From Candidatus Margulisiibacteriota bacterium (GTDB lineage: Bacteria; Margulisbacteria; WOR-1; O2-12-FULL-45-9; XYB2-FULL-48-7), in contig JALOPZ010000001.1 in assembly GCA_025453605.1 (NCBI GenBank), forward strand, positions 677,042-741,041: a DNA stretch of 64,000 nt, in the 5' to 3' direction. Of this stretch, positions 48,997-58,427 are shown piece by piece (position 1 is the first letter of the stretch; each line of letters starts with the position of its first letter). Under the pieces are notes generated by a model. That model was not told where the DNA came from. It did no database searches and worked only from the letters and a program-made list of their open reading frames with translations. A program made the translations under genes and the position numbers.

Positions 48997-50772
48997 CTAT
49001 TTCAGCCGGCGGTTCAAAGCCCGCAGCTCTGCGGTCATCTCTTTGGGGAGGTCTTTGCCGAAGGTCTTAAAGAATTCCGCGACCCCCTCGGCCTCTTCTT
49101 TCCAGTCGGCTTTGCTGATGGCGAGGAGCTTGTTCATGTTCTCGCGCGGGATGCGCAGGCCGGTCAGGTCGATATCGTTCTCGTGCGGCAGGTAGCCGAT
49201 CGGCGTCTTGACCGCTTCCACTTCGTTCTTGCAGCGGCTGATGATCCACTCCAGGACGCGCAGGTTCTCGCCGAAGCCTGGCCAGAGGAACTTCCCCTCT
49301 TCGTCTTTGCGGAACCAGTTAACATTGAAGATCTTGGGCGGCGCGGCCATTTTGCCCCCCATCTCCAACCAGTGGGCAAAATAGTCCCCCATGTTGTAGC
49401 CGCAGAAGGGGAGCATCGCCATCGGGTCGCGCCGGACCTCGCCCTGGGCGCCGAACTGGGCGGCGGTCCGCTCCGACGCCATGGTGGCGCCGACAAAAAC
49501 GCCGTGCTGCCAGTTGAACGCTTCGTAAACAAGCGGGGCGAGCCGGGCCCGGCGGCCGCCGAAAATGATCGCCGAGATCGGGACGCCGTGGTGGTGTTCC
49601 AGCCGGTTGCTGATCGACGGGACGTTCTGGATCGGCACGGTGAACCGGGCGTTGGGGTGGGCGGCGAGCATCGGTTGCCGGTTTTCGTCGACCAGGCCCG
49701 GTTTCCACTCTTTCCCCTGCCAGTTATAGCCGCTGGTCGGGACAGGTGGATCGCCCCCTTCCCACCAGACCGTTTTGTCCTTTTTCAACAGGACATTGGT
49801 GTAAATGGTGTCTTTCTTGATCGCCGCCATGATGTTCGGATTGGTCTTGGTGTTGGTCCCGGGCGCGACGCCGAACAGGCCGTTCTCGGGGTTGATCGCC
49901 CAGAGCTTGCCGTCGGTGTCGATCCGCATCCAGGCGATATCGTCGCCCACCGTCCAGATCCGGTAACCTTTCCGTTTTAATCCCTCCGGCGGGAGGAGCA
50001 TCGCCAGATTGGTCTTGCCGCAGGCGGAAGGAAATGCGGCGGCGATGTAGGTCACGGCGCCGGACGGGTCTTCGATCCCCATGATCAGCATGTGTTCGGC
50101 CATCCACCCTTCGGTTTGACCCAGATAACTGCCGATCCGGAGCGAGAGGCACTTTTTGCCGAGCAGAACATTGCCGCCGTAGCCGGAGCCGACGCTCCAG
50201 ATCGTGTTGTCTTCCGGGAAATGGAGGATCAGCCGCCGGTCGACGTTGAGGTCTGCCTTGCTGTGCAGACAGCGGGTGAAATCCCCTTCGGTTTTTTCCA
50301 GCAGGTCGAGGACCGGTTTCCCGATCCGGGTCATGATCCGCATGTTGAGGACAACATAGATGCTGTCGGTCAGTTCGATACCGATCTTGGAGAACGAGGA
50401 GCCGACCGGCCCCATCGAAAAGGGGATGACATACATCGTCCGCCCCTTCATCGCGCCGCTAAAGATCTCGCCGGCGCGTTTGTAGCCCTCTTCCGGCGCA
50501 AGCCAGTTGTTGGTCGGGCCGGCGTCACGTTTATTCTTCGTGCAGATATAGGTCAGGTGTTCGGTCCGGGCGACGTCGTTCTGCGCGGTCCGGTGGTAGG
50601 AGCAGCCGGGGAGTTTCTGCTGGCTTAGCTTGATCAGCTCGCCGCTTTTAAAAGCCTCTTTTTCCAGCCGTTCCTTTTCCGCGTCCGAACCGTTGATCCA
50701 GACGATCTTGTCCGGTTTGCACAGTTCGGCGCATTCTCTGACCCATTTGTTCAAGACCTTATGCTTGCTCAC
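48997..50772 (-). CDS. pckG: Phosphoenolpyruvate carboxykinase (GTP)
   Basis: Interconverts oxaloacetate and phosphoenolpyruvate with GTP. The 591 aa are typical of the GTP class. Motifs include the kinase-1a P-loop FPSACGKTNLAM, the metal-site segment TVGDDIAWM, NPENGLFGVAPGTN and the PEP-binding region RIMTRIG. The start is GTG at 50772, 6 nt after an extended -10 (TGATATAAT), so it is predicted leaderless. It is divergent from tig with interleaved promoters. Confidence 0.97.
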   Translation of the reverse strand: MSKHKVLNKWVRECAELCKPDKIVWINGSDAEKERLEKEAFKSGELIKLSQQKLPGCSYHRTAQNDVARTEHLTYICTKNKRDAGPTNNWLAPEEGYKRAGEIFSGAMKGRTMYVIPFSMGPVGSSFSKIGIELTDSIYVVLNMRIMTRIGKPVLDLLEKTEGDFTRCLHSKADLNVDRRLILHFPEDNTIWSVGSGYGGNVLLGKKCLSLRIGSYLGQTEGWMAEHMLIMGIEDPSGAVTYIAAAFPSACGKTNLAMLLPPEGLKRKGYRIWTVGDDIAWMRIDTDGKLWAINPENGLFGVAPGTNTKTNPNIMAAIKKDTIYTNVLLKKDKTVWWEGGDPPVPTSGYNWQGKEWKPGLVDENRQPMLAAHPNARFTVPIQNVPSISNRLEHHHGVPISAIIFGGRRARLAPLVYEAFNWQHGVFVGATMASERTAAQFGAQGEVRRDPMAMLPFCGYNMGDYFAHWLEMGGKMAAPPKIFNVNWFRKDEEGKFLWPGFGENLRVLEWIISRCKNEVEAVKTPIGYLPHENDIDLTGLRIPRENMNKLLAISKADWKEEAEGVAEFFKTFGKDLPKEMTAELRALNRRLK

Positions 50773-50807
50773 GCGCCAATTATATCATATAATAGGAACG
50801 ATGAAAA
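50765..50807. promoter_or_regulatory. Overlapping divergent promoters of pckG and tig
   Basis: Plus strand: TTGCTC 50765-50770, 17 bp, TATAAT 50788-50793, then 7 nt to the tig ATG. Minus strand: TTTTCA 50807-50802, 17 bp, TATAAT 50784-50779, then 6 nt to the pckG GTG. Both fit in a 28-bp intergenic gap. Confidence 0.7.
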
Positions 50808-51847
50808 TTCTCTCGCAGAAGCGCGACGGCAACACCGTTACGCTGGAGATCGAAGAAACCTACGCCCGCTTCCAGGAAACATTTGACCGCACCCTGCTGG
50901 AAGCCGGCAAAGAGCTTAAGATCGCCGGCTTCCGCCCCGGCAAAGCCCCCCGGGAACTGGTCGAAAAGTCCCTGGACCGCGATTATGTGGAGCACCGCGC
51001 CGCCCAGGCACTGATCGCCGAGATCTACCCGCAGGTCCTGGCCGAGGGAAAGCTGGAACCGGTCGATTACCCGAACATCGAGATCACCCAGCTGGAAAAC
51101 GGCAAGCCGGTCCTGTTCAAAGCGGTTATCGAGGTTTACCCGACCGTTAAGCTCGGCAAATATAAGGGCTTGAAGGTCGAAAAAAGATCGGCTGTCGTGA
51201 GCGAAGAAGAGATCGATAAATTTCTCGGCAACCTGCAGGAGCGCTTTGCCGTGCGCGAGGCCGACGGGAAGCGGACCGTTCTCCCCCTCGATGACAGCTT
51301 TGCCCAAAAAGTCAGCAAGTTCGGGACCCTGGCCGAACTGCGGGCGGAGATCCGGCTGGCGACCGAGCGGGAAAGGGTGGCGGAAGTCGATAGCGACCTG
51401 AAGAACCAGTTGATCGCCGCGCTGGTCACAGCCTGCACGGTCGAGATCCCCAAGGCGATGGTCGAACGCGAGATCGAGGTCCTGCTCGACGAGTTAAAGG
51501 TTTCGCTGGCGCAGAGCGGCCTGACTGTGGCCGATTACCTCAAAGGCTCGCAGAAGACCGAACAGAGCTTCCGGGACGAAATGCGGCCGACGGCCGAAGG
51601 GCGGGTCAAAGGGAAAGTCGCCCTGCAGGCGGTGGTCGACGCGGAAAAACTGACGGTCAGCGACGACGAGGTCAAAGCCGAGATCAAACAAGCGGTCGGC
51701 GGGGTAGAACCGCCGGCGGGGACCACCCCTCAGGTGACCCCCGAACTGATCAAGTATGTCCAGGATTATCTGCTCCGCCAGAAGGCGCTCGACCTGGTCC
51801 TGGCGGCGGCGACCGTTAAAGAAGGGAAAGAGGAGGCAAAGCAATGA
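50801..51847 (+). CDS. tig: Trigger factor lacking the PPIase domain
   Basis: Ribosome-bound chaperone. The N-terminal ribosome-binding domain is present with the signature [14 protein letters not shown]. The C-terminal chaperone arms are present ([21 protein letters not shown]... to the end). Between them the FKBP-type PPIase domain (about 85-90 residues in E. coli) is missing: the sequence passes from [11 protein letters not shown] directly to [15 protein letters not shown]. Its 348 aa compare with about 430 in full-length proteins. ATG 50801 follows a -10 box by 7 nt. It overlaps clpP by ATGA. Confidence 0.92.
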   Translation: MKILSQKRDGNTVTLEIEETYARFQETFDRTLLEAGKELKIAGFRPGKAPRELVEKSLDRDYVEHRAAQALIAEIYPQVLAEGKLEPVDYPNIEITQLENGKPVLFKAVIEVYPTVKLGKYKGLKVEKRSAVVSEEEIDKFLGNLQERFAVREADGKRTVLPLDDSFAQKVSKFGTLAELRAEIRLATERERVAEVDSDLKNQLIAALVTACTVEIPKAMVEREIEVLLDELKVSLAQSGLTVADYLKGSQKTEQSFRDEMRPTAEGRVKGKVALQAVVDAEKLTVSDDEVKAEIKQAVGGVEPPAGTTPQVTPELIKYVQDYLLRQKALDLVLAAATVKEGKEEAKQ

Positions 51848-52467
51848 AAACTGCGGCACAACTGATCCCAATGGTGGTGGAGCAGAGCGCGCGGGGCGAA
51901 AGAGCTTATGATATCTACTCCCGGCTGCTCAAAGACCGGATCATCTTTGTCGGCGGGCCGATCGACGACGACGTGGCCAACATCATCATCGCCGAGCTTC
52001 TCTTTCTGCAGTCGGAAGATCCCAACAAGGATATTTACATGTACATCAACTCGCCGGGCGGAGTGGTCACCGCCGGTTTGGCCATTTATGACACCATGCG
52101 CTACCTGTCGACGCCGATCTCGACGATCTGCATCGGCCAGGCGGCGTCATTTGGCGCGGTCCTTTTGGCGGCCGGAGAAAAGGGGCGCCGCTACGCTTTG
52201 CCGAACGCCCGGATCATGATCCACCAGCCGCTCGGCGGCGCCCAGGGGGCGGCGACCGATATCGAGATCCAGACGCTGGAGATCCTCCGGATCAAGAAAC
52301 TGCTCAACCAGGTGATCGCCAACCACACCGGCCAGTCGCTGGCCAAGATCGAAAAAGACACCGACCGCGACTTTTTCATGGGCGCGGACGAGGCGGTCAA
52401 GTACGGCCTGGTCGACGAGGTCATCACTTCCATCAAGGGCAGCAAGGCCAACGACAAAAAGAAATAA
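51844..52467 (+). CDS. clpP: ATP-dependent Clp protease proteolytic subunit
   Basis: Serine peptidase forming the tetradecameric ClpP chamber. The 207 aa include the catalytic Ser near residue 101 ([14 protein letters not shown]), His in [11 protein letters not shown] and Asp in KDTDRDFFM. It sits in the order tig-clpP-lon; clpX, usually between clpP and lon, is not present here. Confidence 0.97.
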   Translation: MKTAAQLIPMVVEQSARGERAYDIYSRLLKDRIIFVGGPIDDDVANIIIAELLFLQSEDPNKDIYMYINSPGGVVTAGLAIYDTMRYLSTPISTICIGQAASFGAVLLAAGEKGRRYALPNARIMIHQPLGGAQGAATDIEIQTLEILRIKKLLNQVIANHTGQSLAKIEKDTDRDFFMGADEAVKYGLVDEVITSIKGSKANDKKK

Positions 52468-52471
52468 ATTG

Positions 52472-54889
52472 ATGTCCGAGCCAAAACGCAGGCAGGAAAA
52501 GTCCGGCGGGTGGCAGGAAGAACTGCCTCTCATTCCCCTGCGCAACATGGTCGTTTTCCCTCAGATGATCGTTCCGCTCTTCATTGGCCGCAACCGCTCG
52601 ATCAAGGCGCTGGAAGACACGCTGGCTAAAGAGAAGATGGTCGTCTTTGTCTCCCAGAAGAACGAAGAGGTGGAAGAGCCGGGGCCGCGGGACCTCTGTA
52701 CGATCGGCACCCTGGCCGAGGTCGTTCAGCTGATGGCCCTCCCCGACGGCACCACCAAGGTCCTGGTCGAGGGGATCTGCCGGGTCAAGATCGAAAAATT
52801 CACTCAGGAGGCGCCGTACTACCGGGTCGCCGTTTCCCGGATCGCGGAACCGGCAGAATTTTCTGCCGAGGCGGAGGCGCTGGTCCGCTCCGTCGTCAAG
52901 CAGTTCGAGGAATACGTTAAGCTGAACCGGCGGATCCCGTCGGAAACGCTGATGTCGATCATCAACGTGGATAACCCCGGCCGCCTGGCGGACCTGATCT
53001 CCTCTTACCTGACGCTCAAGGTCGAGGAAAAACAGGAGATCCTGGAGGCGCTGACGGTGGAGAAACGGCTCAAGAAGCTGTCGGACATCATGGAGAAAGA
53101 GATCGAGGTCCTCAACGTCGAAAAGGCGCTGCAGGGCAAAGTGCGCAAACAGATCGAAAAGGTCCAGAAAGAATATTACCTTAAAGAGAAGCTGCGGGCC
53201 ATTCAGGAAGAGCTGGGCGAAGCGGAAGGGGAAGAGGGACAGCCGGAGGCGGCCGAATATAAACAAAAGATCGCCGCCGCCAAGCTCCCGCCGGCGGTCA
53301 AGGAGAAGGCGGACAAAGAGCTGGAACGGCTCAACCAGATGCCGGCGATGTCGTCGGAATCGGCGGTGATCCGCACCTATCTGGACTGGCTGATCGAGCT
53401 CCCCTGGAAGAAAAAGACCAAGTCGCGGCTCGACATCACCGCGGTGGAGAAGATCTTGAACGACGACCATTACGGCCTGACCAAGGTCAAGGAGCGGATC
53501 CTCGAATACTTTGCCGTTCTGCAGCTGACCGGCCGGATCGGCGGGACGATCCTCTGTTTTGTCGGTCCGCCCGGAGTAGGGAAAACCTCGATCGCCCGCT
53601 CGATCGCCCATGCCATGGGGCGCAAGTTCACCCGGGTAGCGCTGGGCGGGGTGCGCGACGAGGCGGAGATCAGGGGGCACCGCCGGACCTACGTCGGTTC
53701 GCTCCCCGGCCGGATCATCCAGTCGCTGCACAAGGTCAAAGTCGGCAATCCGGTCTTCCTGCTCGACGAGATCGACAAGCTCGGCAACGATTTCCGCGGC
53801 GATCCGGCTTCCGCGCTGCTGGAAGTGCTTGACCCGGAGATGAACAAGGAGTTTTCCGACCACTATCTGGAGGTCGAGTTCGATCTGTCGGACGTTTTTT
53901 TCATTACCACCGCCAACACCCGCGACACGATCCCGCGGCCTCTCCTTGACCGGATGGAGATCATCGAGATGTCGGGCTACACCGAGGAAGAGAAACTGGG
54001 TATCGCCAAAGGATACCTGATCCCGCGCGAGCTGGAGAAGCACGGGCTGAAGAAAGGCAAAGCCGGGCTGGACGAAGAGGCGCTGATGGAGATCATCCGC
54101 GAGTACACCCGTGAAGCCGGGGTCCGTAACCTGGAACGGGAGATCGGCACCGTTCTGCGCAAGATCGTGACCAAACTGGTCAGGGAAAAGAGCGAGGAGC
54201 GCTTCCAGGTCAAAAAGAGCGATCTGGAGGAGTACCTGGGTGCGCCCCGTTACCGCTTCGGCCTGGCGGAAGAGGAAGACCAGGTTGGCACCGCGACCGG
54301 CCTCGTCTGGACCGCGGTCGGCGGCGACACGACGCCGATCGAAGTCACCGTGATGCCGGGGCGGGGGAATCTGACCCTGACCGGCCAGCTCGGCGACGTG
54401 ATGCAGGAATCGGCCAAAGCGGCGATGAGCTTTGTCCGCTCCCGGGCGGCCGAGCTTGGCCTCGACGAGAGTTTTTACCGGAAATTCGATATTCATATCC
54501 ACGTGCCGGAAGGGGCGGTCCCCAAGGATGGGCCTTCGGCCGGCATCACCATCGCGACCGCCCTGACCTCGGCCCTGACCGGCATTCCGGTCCGCCGCGA
54601 CGTGGCGATGACCGGTGAGATCACCCTGCGCGGGAAGGTCCTGCCGATCGGCGGTTTGAAGGAAAAACTGCTGGCCGCCCGCCGCGCCGGGATCAAAAAT
54701 GCTATAATCCCCAAAGAGAACCAAAAGGACTACGACGAGATCAAAAAAGAGCTGCCGACCGACCTGCAGATCACGTTCGCAGCCGAGATGCCCGAGGTGC
54801 TGGCGGTTGCGCTGGCGAAAAAGTTGAAGGCGAAAGACAAAGGGATCAAATATCTGCCGGGGGCCGAGCCCCCGCCGATGTACGCATAA
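52472..54889 (+). CDS. lon: ATP-dependent protease Lon
   Basis: 805-aa LonA-type protease degrading misfolded and regulatory proteins. Domains in order: N-terminal LAN domain ([21 protein letters not shown]), coiled coil (about 180-260), AAA+ domain (Walker [12 protein letters not shown], Walker [26 protein letters not shown]) and protease domain. The protease domain has the catalytic Ser in [10 protein letters not shown] (near residue 690) and the Lys about 43 residues later. The ATG at 52472 is preferred over the adjoining TTG. Confidence 0.97.
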   Translation: MSEPKRRQEKSGGWQEELPLIPLRNMVVFPQMIVPLFIGRNRSIKALEDTLAKEKMVVFVSQKNEEVEEPGPRDLCTIGTLAEVVQLMALPDGTTKVLVEGICRVKIEKFTQEAPYYRVAVSRIAEPAEFSAEAEALVRSVVKQFEEYVKLNRRIPSETLMSIINVDNPGRLADLISSYLTLKVEEKQEILEALTVEKRLKKLSDIMEKEIEVLNVEKALQGKVRKQIEKVQKEYYLKEKLRAIQEELGEAEGEEGQPEAAEYKQKIAAAKLPPAVKEKADKELERLNQMPAMSSESAVIRTYLDWLIELPWKKKTKSRLDITAVEKILNDDHYGLTKVKERILEYFAVLQLTGRIGGTILCFVGPPGVGKTSIARSIAHAMGRKFTRVALGGVRDEAEIRGHRRTYVGSLPGRIIQSLHKVKVGNPVFLLDEIDKLGNDFRGDPASALLEVLDPEMNKEFSDHYLEVEFDLSDVFFITTANTRDTIPRPLLDRMEIIEMSGYTEEEKLGIAKGYLIPRELEKHGLKKGKAGLDEEALMEIIREYTREAGVRNLEREIGTVLRKIVTKLVREKSEERFQVKKSDLEEYLGAPRYRFGLAEEEDQVGTATGLVWTAVGGDTTPIEVTVMPGRGNLTLTGQLGDVMQESAKAAMSFVRSRAAELGLDESFYRKFDIHIHVPEGAVPKDGPSAGITIATALTSALTGIPVRRDVAMTGEITLRGKVLPIGGLKEKLLAARRAGIKNAIIPKENQKDYDEIKKELPTDLQITFAAEMPEVLAVALAKKLKAKDKGIKYLPGAEPPPMYA

Positions 54890-54904
54890 CGGGAGGCGAA
54901 TGGG

Positions 54905-55819
54905 ATGAAAAAGGATATGAAGTGGATCGCGGTCATCTGTTTGGTCGGGATCGTCGGGTTTATCGGGCTTAGCACCATGCTCAGCGGCTGCGGCGAGCGG
55001 ACGGAAAATTCTCTCTATTATTACAATCCCAGCTGGTTGCGGGGGGGCGACGTCGTGCTGATCAAAGGATTGCAGAGCGTCCGCAAGGACGTGATCGGGA
55101 CCCAGCTCGGCTCTGCCTACACCGAAACGTTGATCACCATGGATGCGACCGGGGCGAACGAAGGGGTTATCCTTGACGTGACCGGTAACCCGCCCTACGG
55201 GCTGTCGGCCGCGCCGGCCGGCGACTATCTGGTCTATCTTGACGGTCTGCGCAACGGGCTTTTCTCCAAGGCGGTCATTCTTAATATTGCCGCCGGTACC
55301 CACCAGGGGCTCAACAAGATCGAAATGGTTTTCAATCCCGGGATCAAGGCGATCGACTGGACCAATGTGGCCGGCAAACTGGTTTACTGTACGACCCGGG
55401 AGATCCGCACCATCACCCTCGACGGCACCGATACCCTGGTAGCGACCGTGGCCGATCTCTCGTTCGTCACCTGGAAGAACGGAACGAAGCTGGCCTACGT
55501 TCACACGGTCGGCGGCGTTGACGTTCTTTCCCTGACCGACGGGGTCACGACCACCGATCTGCCGGCCGCGGCTTTCGTCGACAAACCGCAGATCTCGGCG
55601 GCCAATACCGCGATGATCTACGGCCTTTCCGGCAGCAGCTACTGCAGCGTTGACACCAGCGTCGGCTCGCCGGCGACCACCGAGGTCCTGGCCAGCTGCA
55701 AAGCCGATCTGCCGCGCCTGAACCAGGCGGGCGACAAAGTCGTCTACGACCGGGCCGGCGAACAGACCGGGATCTATATCCTGGATCTGACCACTAAAGC
55801 CGAGACCAAGATCAAGTAA
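54905..55819 (+). CDS. Lipoprotein with TolB-like beta-propeller repeats
   Basis: 304-aa lipoprotein with signal peptide and lipobox MLSGC (Cys near residue 29). The mature part has repeating strands of the PD40/TolB type (GLSAAPAGDYLVYLDG, IDWTNVAGKLVYCTT, LSFVTWKNGTKLAYVH, PRLNQAGDKVVYDRAG, GIYILDL). Function is unknown; such proteins often sit in the periplasm or at the surface. GGGAGGC lies upstream and the gene follows lon by 15 bp. A terminator follows. Confidence 0.82.
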   Translation: MKKDMKWIAVICLVGIVGFIGLSTMLSGCGERTENSLYYYNPSWLRGGDVVLIKGLQSVRKDVIGTQLGSAYTETLITMDATGANEGVILDVTGNPPYGLSAAPAGDYLVYLDGLRNGLFSKAVILNIAAGTHQGLNKIEMVFNPGIKAIDWTNVAGKLVYCTTREIRTITLDGTDTLVATVADLSFVTWKNGTKLAYVHTVGGVDVLSLTDGVTTTDLPAAAFVDKPQISAANTAMIYGLSGSSYCSVDTSVGSPATTEVLASCKADLPRLNQAGDKVVYDRAGEQTGIYILDLTTKAETKIK

Positions 55820-55851
55820 TATATTTAATATTTCCATATAATAGGCCAAAT

Positions 55852-55880
55852 AACGGTCCGCCTCCGGCGGACCGTTTGCT
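55852..55880 (+). terminator. Rho-independent terminator after the tig-clpP-lon operon
   Basis: Stem AACGGTCCGCC/GGCGGACCGTT (11 bp) with loop TCC, then a T-rich tail TTGCTTTAATTT. It separates the protease operon from the kinase island. Confidence 0.8.
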
Positions 55881-55891
55881 TTAATTTAATG

Positions 55892-55918
55892 CAAGAAAAC
55901 CCCGCTATAAACCGATAG
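55892..55918 (+). promoter_or_regulatory. SigD/FliA-like promoter of the kinase gene
   Basis: CAAG (55892-55895), 15 nt, ACCGATAG (55911-55918). The ATG is at 55945, giving a leader of about 20 nt containing AGAGGA. A sigma-70-like CTATAG also lies nearer the start. Confidence 0.5.
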
Positions 55919-55944
55919 ATTAGTAGAGGAACTATAGAGTACCT

Positions 55945-57546
55945 ATGACTTACGATTACGATGCCAGTAAAACGCCTACTTGGCGACCTCCAAAAGGTCC
56001 GGCCAAGCCGGGACGGACTGAAGCGCCGCCGGTCAGACCGGACACCCCCGCGCCGGAGATCGATTATTACGTCCACGGCGATCCGCTGGGCGAGCAGGGA
56101 GCGATGTCGGTCGTTTCGCACGTTGAGGAATCTAATCTCGAAGGCGAATTTATTGTTAGGGTCAATACCCGTTCCGCCGAAGCCAACGCCCACGAGCAAT
56201 ACGTTGCCCGCTATTTGCAGGAGGCGGGCGAATTGGATAATGTGGTCGGGATCCGGGCAGTGGCGCATGACACCGTTGTGATGAGCAAGGCCCCAGGTAT
56301 TCCGCTCTCTGATCTGCTGCAGCAATTTCCGAACGGTTTGCCGCCGAAGATCGCAACCCAGATTGCCAAAGAATTAGCCAAGGGACTGGCCGCTCTCGAC
56401 AACGTCGGATTGGCGCACAACGATCTAAAGCCAGCCAACACGATCGTGGAGATCGTCGAAGGGCAGGTCAGGTCGGTCACGATCATTGATCCTTTCATGG
56501 CAACGGCAACAAAAGAGGTTGGCTTGAAAGATGGGGGGGTCAGGGGTGGTACGCCGGAATACGGCTCACCCGAACAATTTCATAATAAGCCATCGACCGG
56601 CAAGTCTGACGTATACGCGCTGGGCAAGATTCTATACAAGATGTTGACCGGCCGTCCTCTGTTTGGCGAGCAGAACGTTATGAAGCTGATTCGCGCTACC
56701 GCGTTTGAACCGATCACCCCCGACCACAGCGAGCTGCGATCAGCGCCGCCTAATACACGAGGGACGCTCGGAAAACTCCTGGCTTTTAACCCGGCTGACC
56801 GAGCCTCGGCCAGTGAAGCGGTCGGTCACCTGGAACAATTAGAGCGGAATCTTCCGGCGGCAGAGTTGCCGGAGGTTAAGCCGACCCGCGACGGCCGGAT
56901 CGCCGCAGCGGATACATGCCAGGAGGTCGCCCAGGTTAAACCTCCCGTTAGGTCAGCCAGAGCGGTGGCCGCCAATGTCGGCTCCATGGCAGCCGGGTTA
57001 GGAATCGGTTTGGTGACGGCTCACGCACTGGAAAAGGCCGGGGCTCACCCAGGGATTACCGCTGGGACCTCGATCTTGACCGGGACGGCGGCCGGGGCGC
57101 TCGCTACCCGGGGACTGACCGGCGCTTTCCCTTCGGCCGGCACTTTGGCCACAGGAACAGTTACCGGTGTGGCGGCGGGGGTGTTCGCTTCCCAGGTTTA
57201 CAATAGTGCGCTTGACGCGGCTGGGGTCAAAGCTGATTCGGCGGCCCGGCAAGCTCCGGCGCAGATCGGTGTCGGCCTGGTCGGCGGAACGGTGGTTTCT
57301 TCGGCCGGGGTGGCAGCATCTCCGTTCACCGTCTTTGCCGTCGTTAATGAATTGCCGGCGCTGGTCGAGTCAAGAGAAGTTACCGCCGCCAAGGCGTCCA
57401 ATGTGGAAAAGGCGAGAGAGCAAATGGCTCACGACGCTATCTACGCCGACGGCTGGAAAAGATACGCGGCGCTCGGCGCGCTCGGCTTGAGCCTGGTCCC
57501 GATCTTTAACAAAGGAATCGTCGGCTTCGGCGCCGGCAGCAAATAG
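55945..57546 (+). CDS. Ser/Thr protein kinase-like protein with hydrophobic Gly/Ala-rich C-terminus
   Basis: 533-aa protein with a Pro-rich N-terminus (1-38), a Hanks-type kinase domain (about 40-305) and a Gly/Ala-rich hydrophobic region (about 340-470). Catalytic features: glycine loop LGEQGAMSVV, catalytic loop HNDLKPAN (HND 158-160 instead of HRD), DPF 182-184 for DFG and GTPEYGSPEQ as activation-segment end. The beta-3 lysine is replaced by Arg72 (IVRVN), so activity is uncertain. The C-terminal segments could insert in membranes or pack as helical hairpins. It is first in an accessory island with an FHA-phosphatase protein that could be its substrate or antagonist. A SigD-like promoter precedes it. 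Confidence 0.82.
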   Translation: MTYDYDASKTPTWRPPKGPAKPGRTEAPPVRPDTPAPEIDYYVHGDPLGEQGAMSVVSHVEESNLEGEFIVRVNTRSAEANAHEQYVARYLQEAGELDNVVGIRAVAHDTVVMSKAPGIPLSDLLQQFPNGLPPKIATQIAKELAKGLAALDNVGLAHNDLKPANTIVEIVEGQVRSVTIIDPFMATATKEVGLKDGGVRGGTPEYGSPEQFHNKPSTGKSDVYALGKILYKMLTGRPLFGEQNVMKLIRATAFEPITPDHSELRSAPPNTRGTLGKLLAFNPADRASASEAVGHLEQLERNLPAAELPEVKPTRDGRIAAADTCQEVAQVKPPVRSARAVAANVGSMAAGLGIGLVTAHALEKAGAHPGITAGTSILTGTAAGALATRGLTGAFPSAGTLATGTVTGVAAGVFASQVYNSALDAAGVKADSAARQAPAQIGVGLVGGTVVSSAGVAASPFTVFAVVNELPALVESREVTAAKASNVEKAREQMAHDAIYADGWKRYAALGALGLSLVPIFNKGIVGFGAGSK

Positions 57547-57549
57547 TCT

Positions 57550-57576
57550 GAAATTAGACCCTATTTTCTCTGATAA
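57550..57576 (+). promoter_or_regulatory. SigD/FliA-like promoter of the 247-aa unknown gene
   Basis: GAAA (57550-57553), 15 nt, TCTGATAA (57569-57576). The ATG follows after 9 nt. A short hairpin GTCT/AGAC overlaps the -35. Confidence 0.5.
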
Positions 57577-57585
57577 TTACCTGTA

Positions 57586-58329
57586 ATGGCCGCAAACCTG
57601 GGCAAAGTCTTACCACGCTTTTATGACATCGGCAGATTGACGGCGACGATCGGCCCGTATCGCCTGACCGATTCAGCCCGCACGCAGGTACCGCTGCGGG
57701 GAGTCCAGTACGCCAGCCTTAATGTAATGAGCGCCCTCTTTTCTTACTCCCATATTAGAGACTCCGGTCAGATCGAAGTAGCGCCGGATTCGACGGTAGA
57801 ATTGGATCAGTTGCCGGTGGAAATGGCGCTTTGTCCTCCGTCGGGGATGGGCGCGGTCCTGTTGCAGCGGGAACAGCTAGCCGCCAAGGTCTGGCAGCCA
57901 TTCTTGTTTGGAGGGGAAGCGGGGGATCGGTTTCGAGAGGATTTGCAATCCGTTTGCCAATGGGTTGTCCTCCTCCCATATCTGGCCAGGGGGGATGACC
58001 ACAAAGTTTTCGGTTTTACCCTGGCCGCGGCCGGGATCAGACCGCTGGAAATAGCCACGGTGTTTTCCGGTGAACCGGAGATCGCCCAGATAGTCGCCAG
58101 CGAGAACGTTCTTTTTATCGCCCCCTTTAGCCAGGGAGACGGTCTATTTGCGGCTAACTACCAATTTGACCTTTTTAAGGGGCTGAGCCACCTGGTCGGG
58201 CTTGCCAAAGCGGCGCAGACCATGCCGGGAGCTTCGGCGGACAGCCTGGAGCGGGTTGCGCTGGTATATGCTACTGCGGTCAATAAGTCCTGGTTGGGAT
58301 CAAGCATCTCAAGATATATGCATAAATAG
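57586..58329 (+). CDS. Protein of unknown function (247 aa) in the kinase/FHA island
   Basis: I recognise no family. It appears soluble and alpha/beta (VELDQLPVEMALCPPSGMGAVLL, QSVCQWVVLLPYLA, VLFIAPFSQGDGLFAANYQFDLFKGLSHLV) with no signal peptide. It lies 39 bp after the kinase gene and about 100 bp before the FHA-phosphatase gene, each with its own SigD-like promoter, so the three are co-regulated rather than simply co-transcribed. The ATG is 9 nt after the -10. Confidence 0.7.
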   Translation: MAANLGKVLPRFYDIGRLTATIGPYRLTDSARTQVPLRGVQYASLNVMSALFSYSHIRDSGQIEVAPDSTVELDQLPVEMALCPPSGMGAVLLQREQLAAKVWQPFLFGGEAGDRFREDLQSVCQWVVLLPYLARGDDHKVFGFTLAAAGIRPLEIATVFSGEPEIAQIVASENVLFIAPFSQGDGLFAANYQFDLFKGLSHLVGLAKAAQTMPGASADSLERVALVYATAVNKSWLGSSISRYMHK

Positions 58330-58364
58330 GCCAAAAATATGGCTATGATTCCCCTCTTTTGATA

Positions 58365-58391
58365 CAAGTTTTCGGCCCGAAAATCCGATAT
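58365..58391 (+). promoter_or_regulatory. SigD/FliA-like promoter of the FHA-phosphatase gene
   Basis: CAAG (58365-58368), 15 nt, TCCGATAT (58384-58391). Leader of about 30 nt to the ATG at 58428, with a small imperfect hairpin near 58404-58419 and no clear Shine-Dalgarno site. Confidence 0.5.
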
Positions 58392-58427
58392 ATAGTGTAG
58401 GGAAGCAGCTTAGCTGTTTGCCTATAT

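Noticed and set aside
52433..55849. A 1138-codon open frame on the minus strand across lon and the following gene
   Set aside because: It is antisense to an unmistakable lon gene. It has composition typical of a GC-rich shadow frame (many Asp, Arg, Gly) and no recognisable domain.
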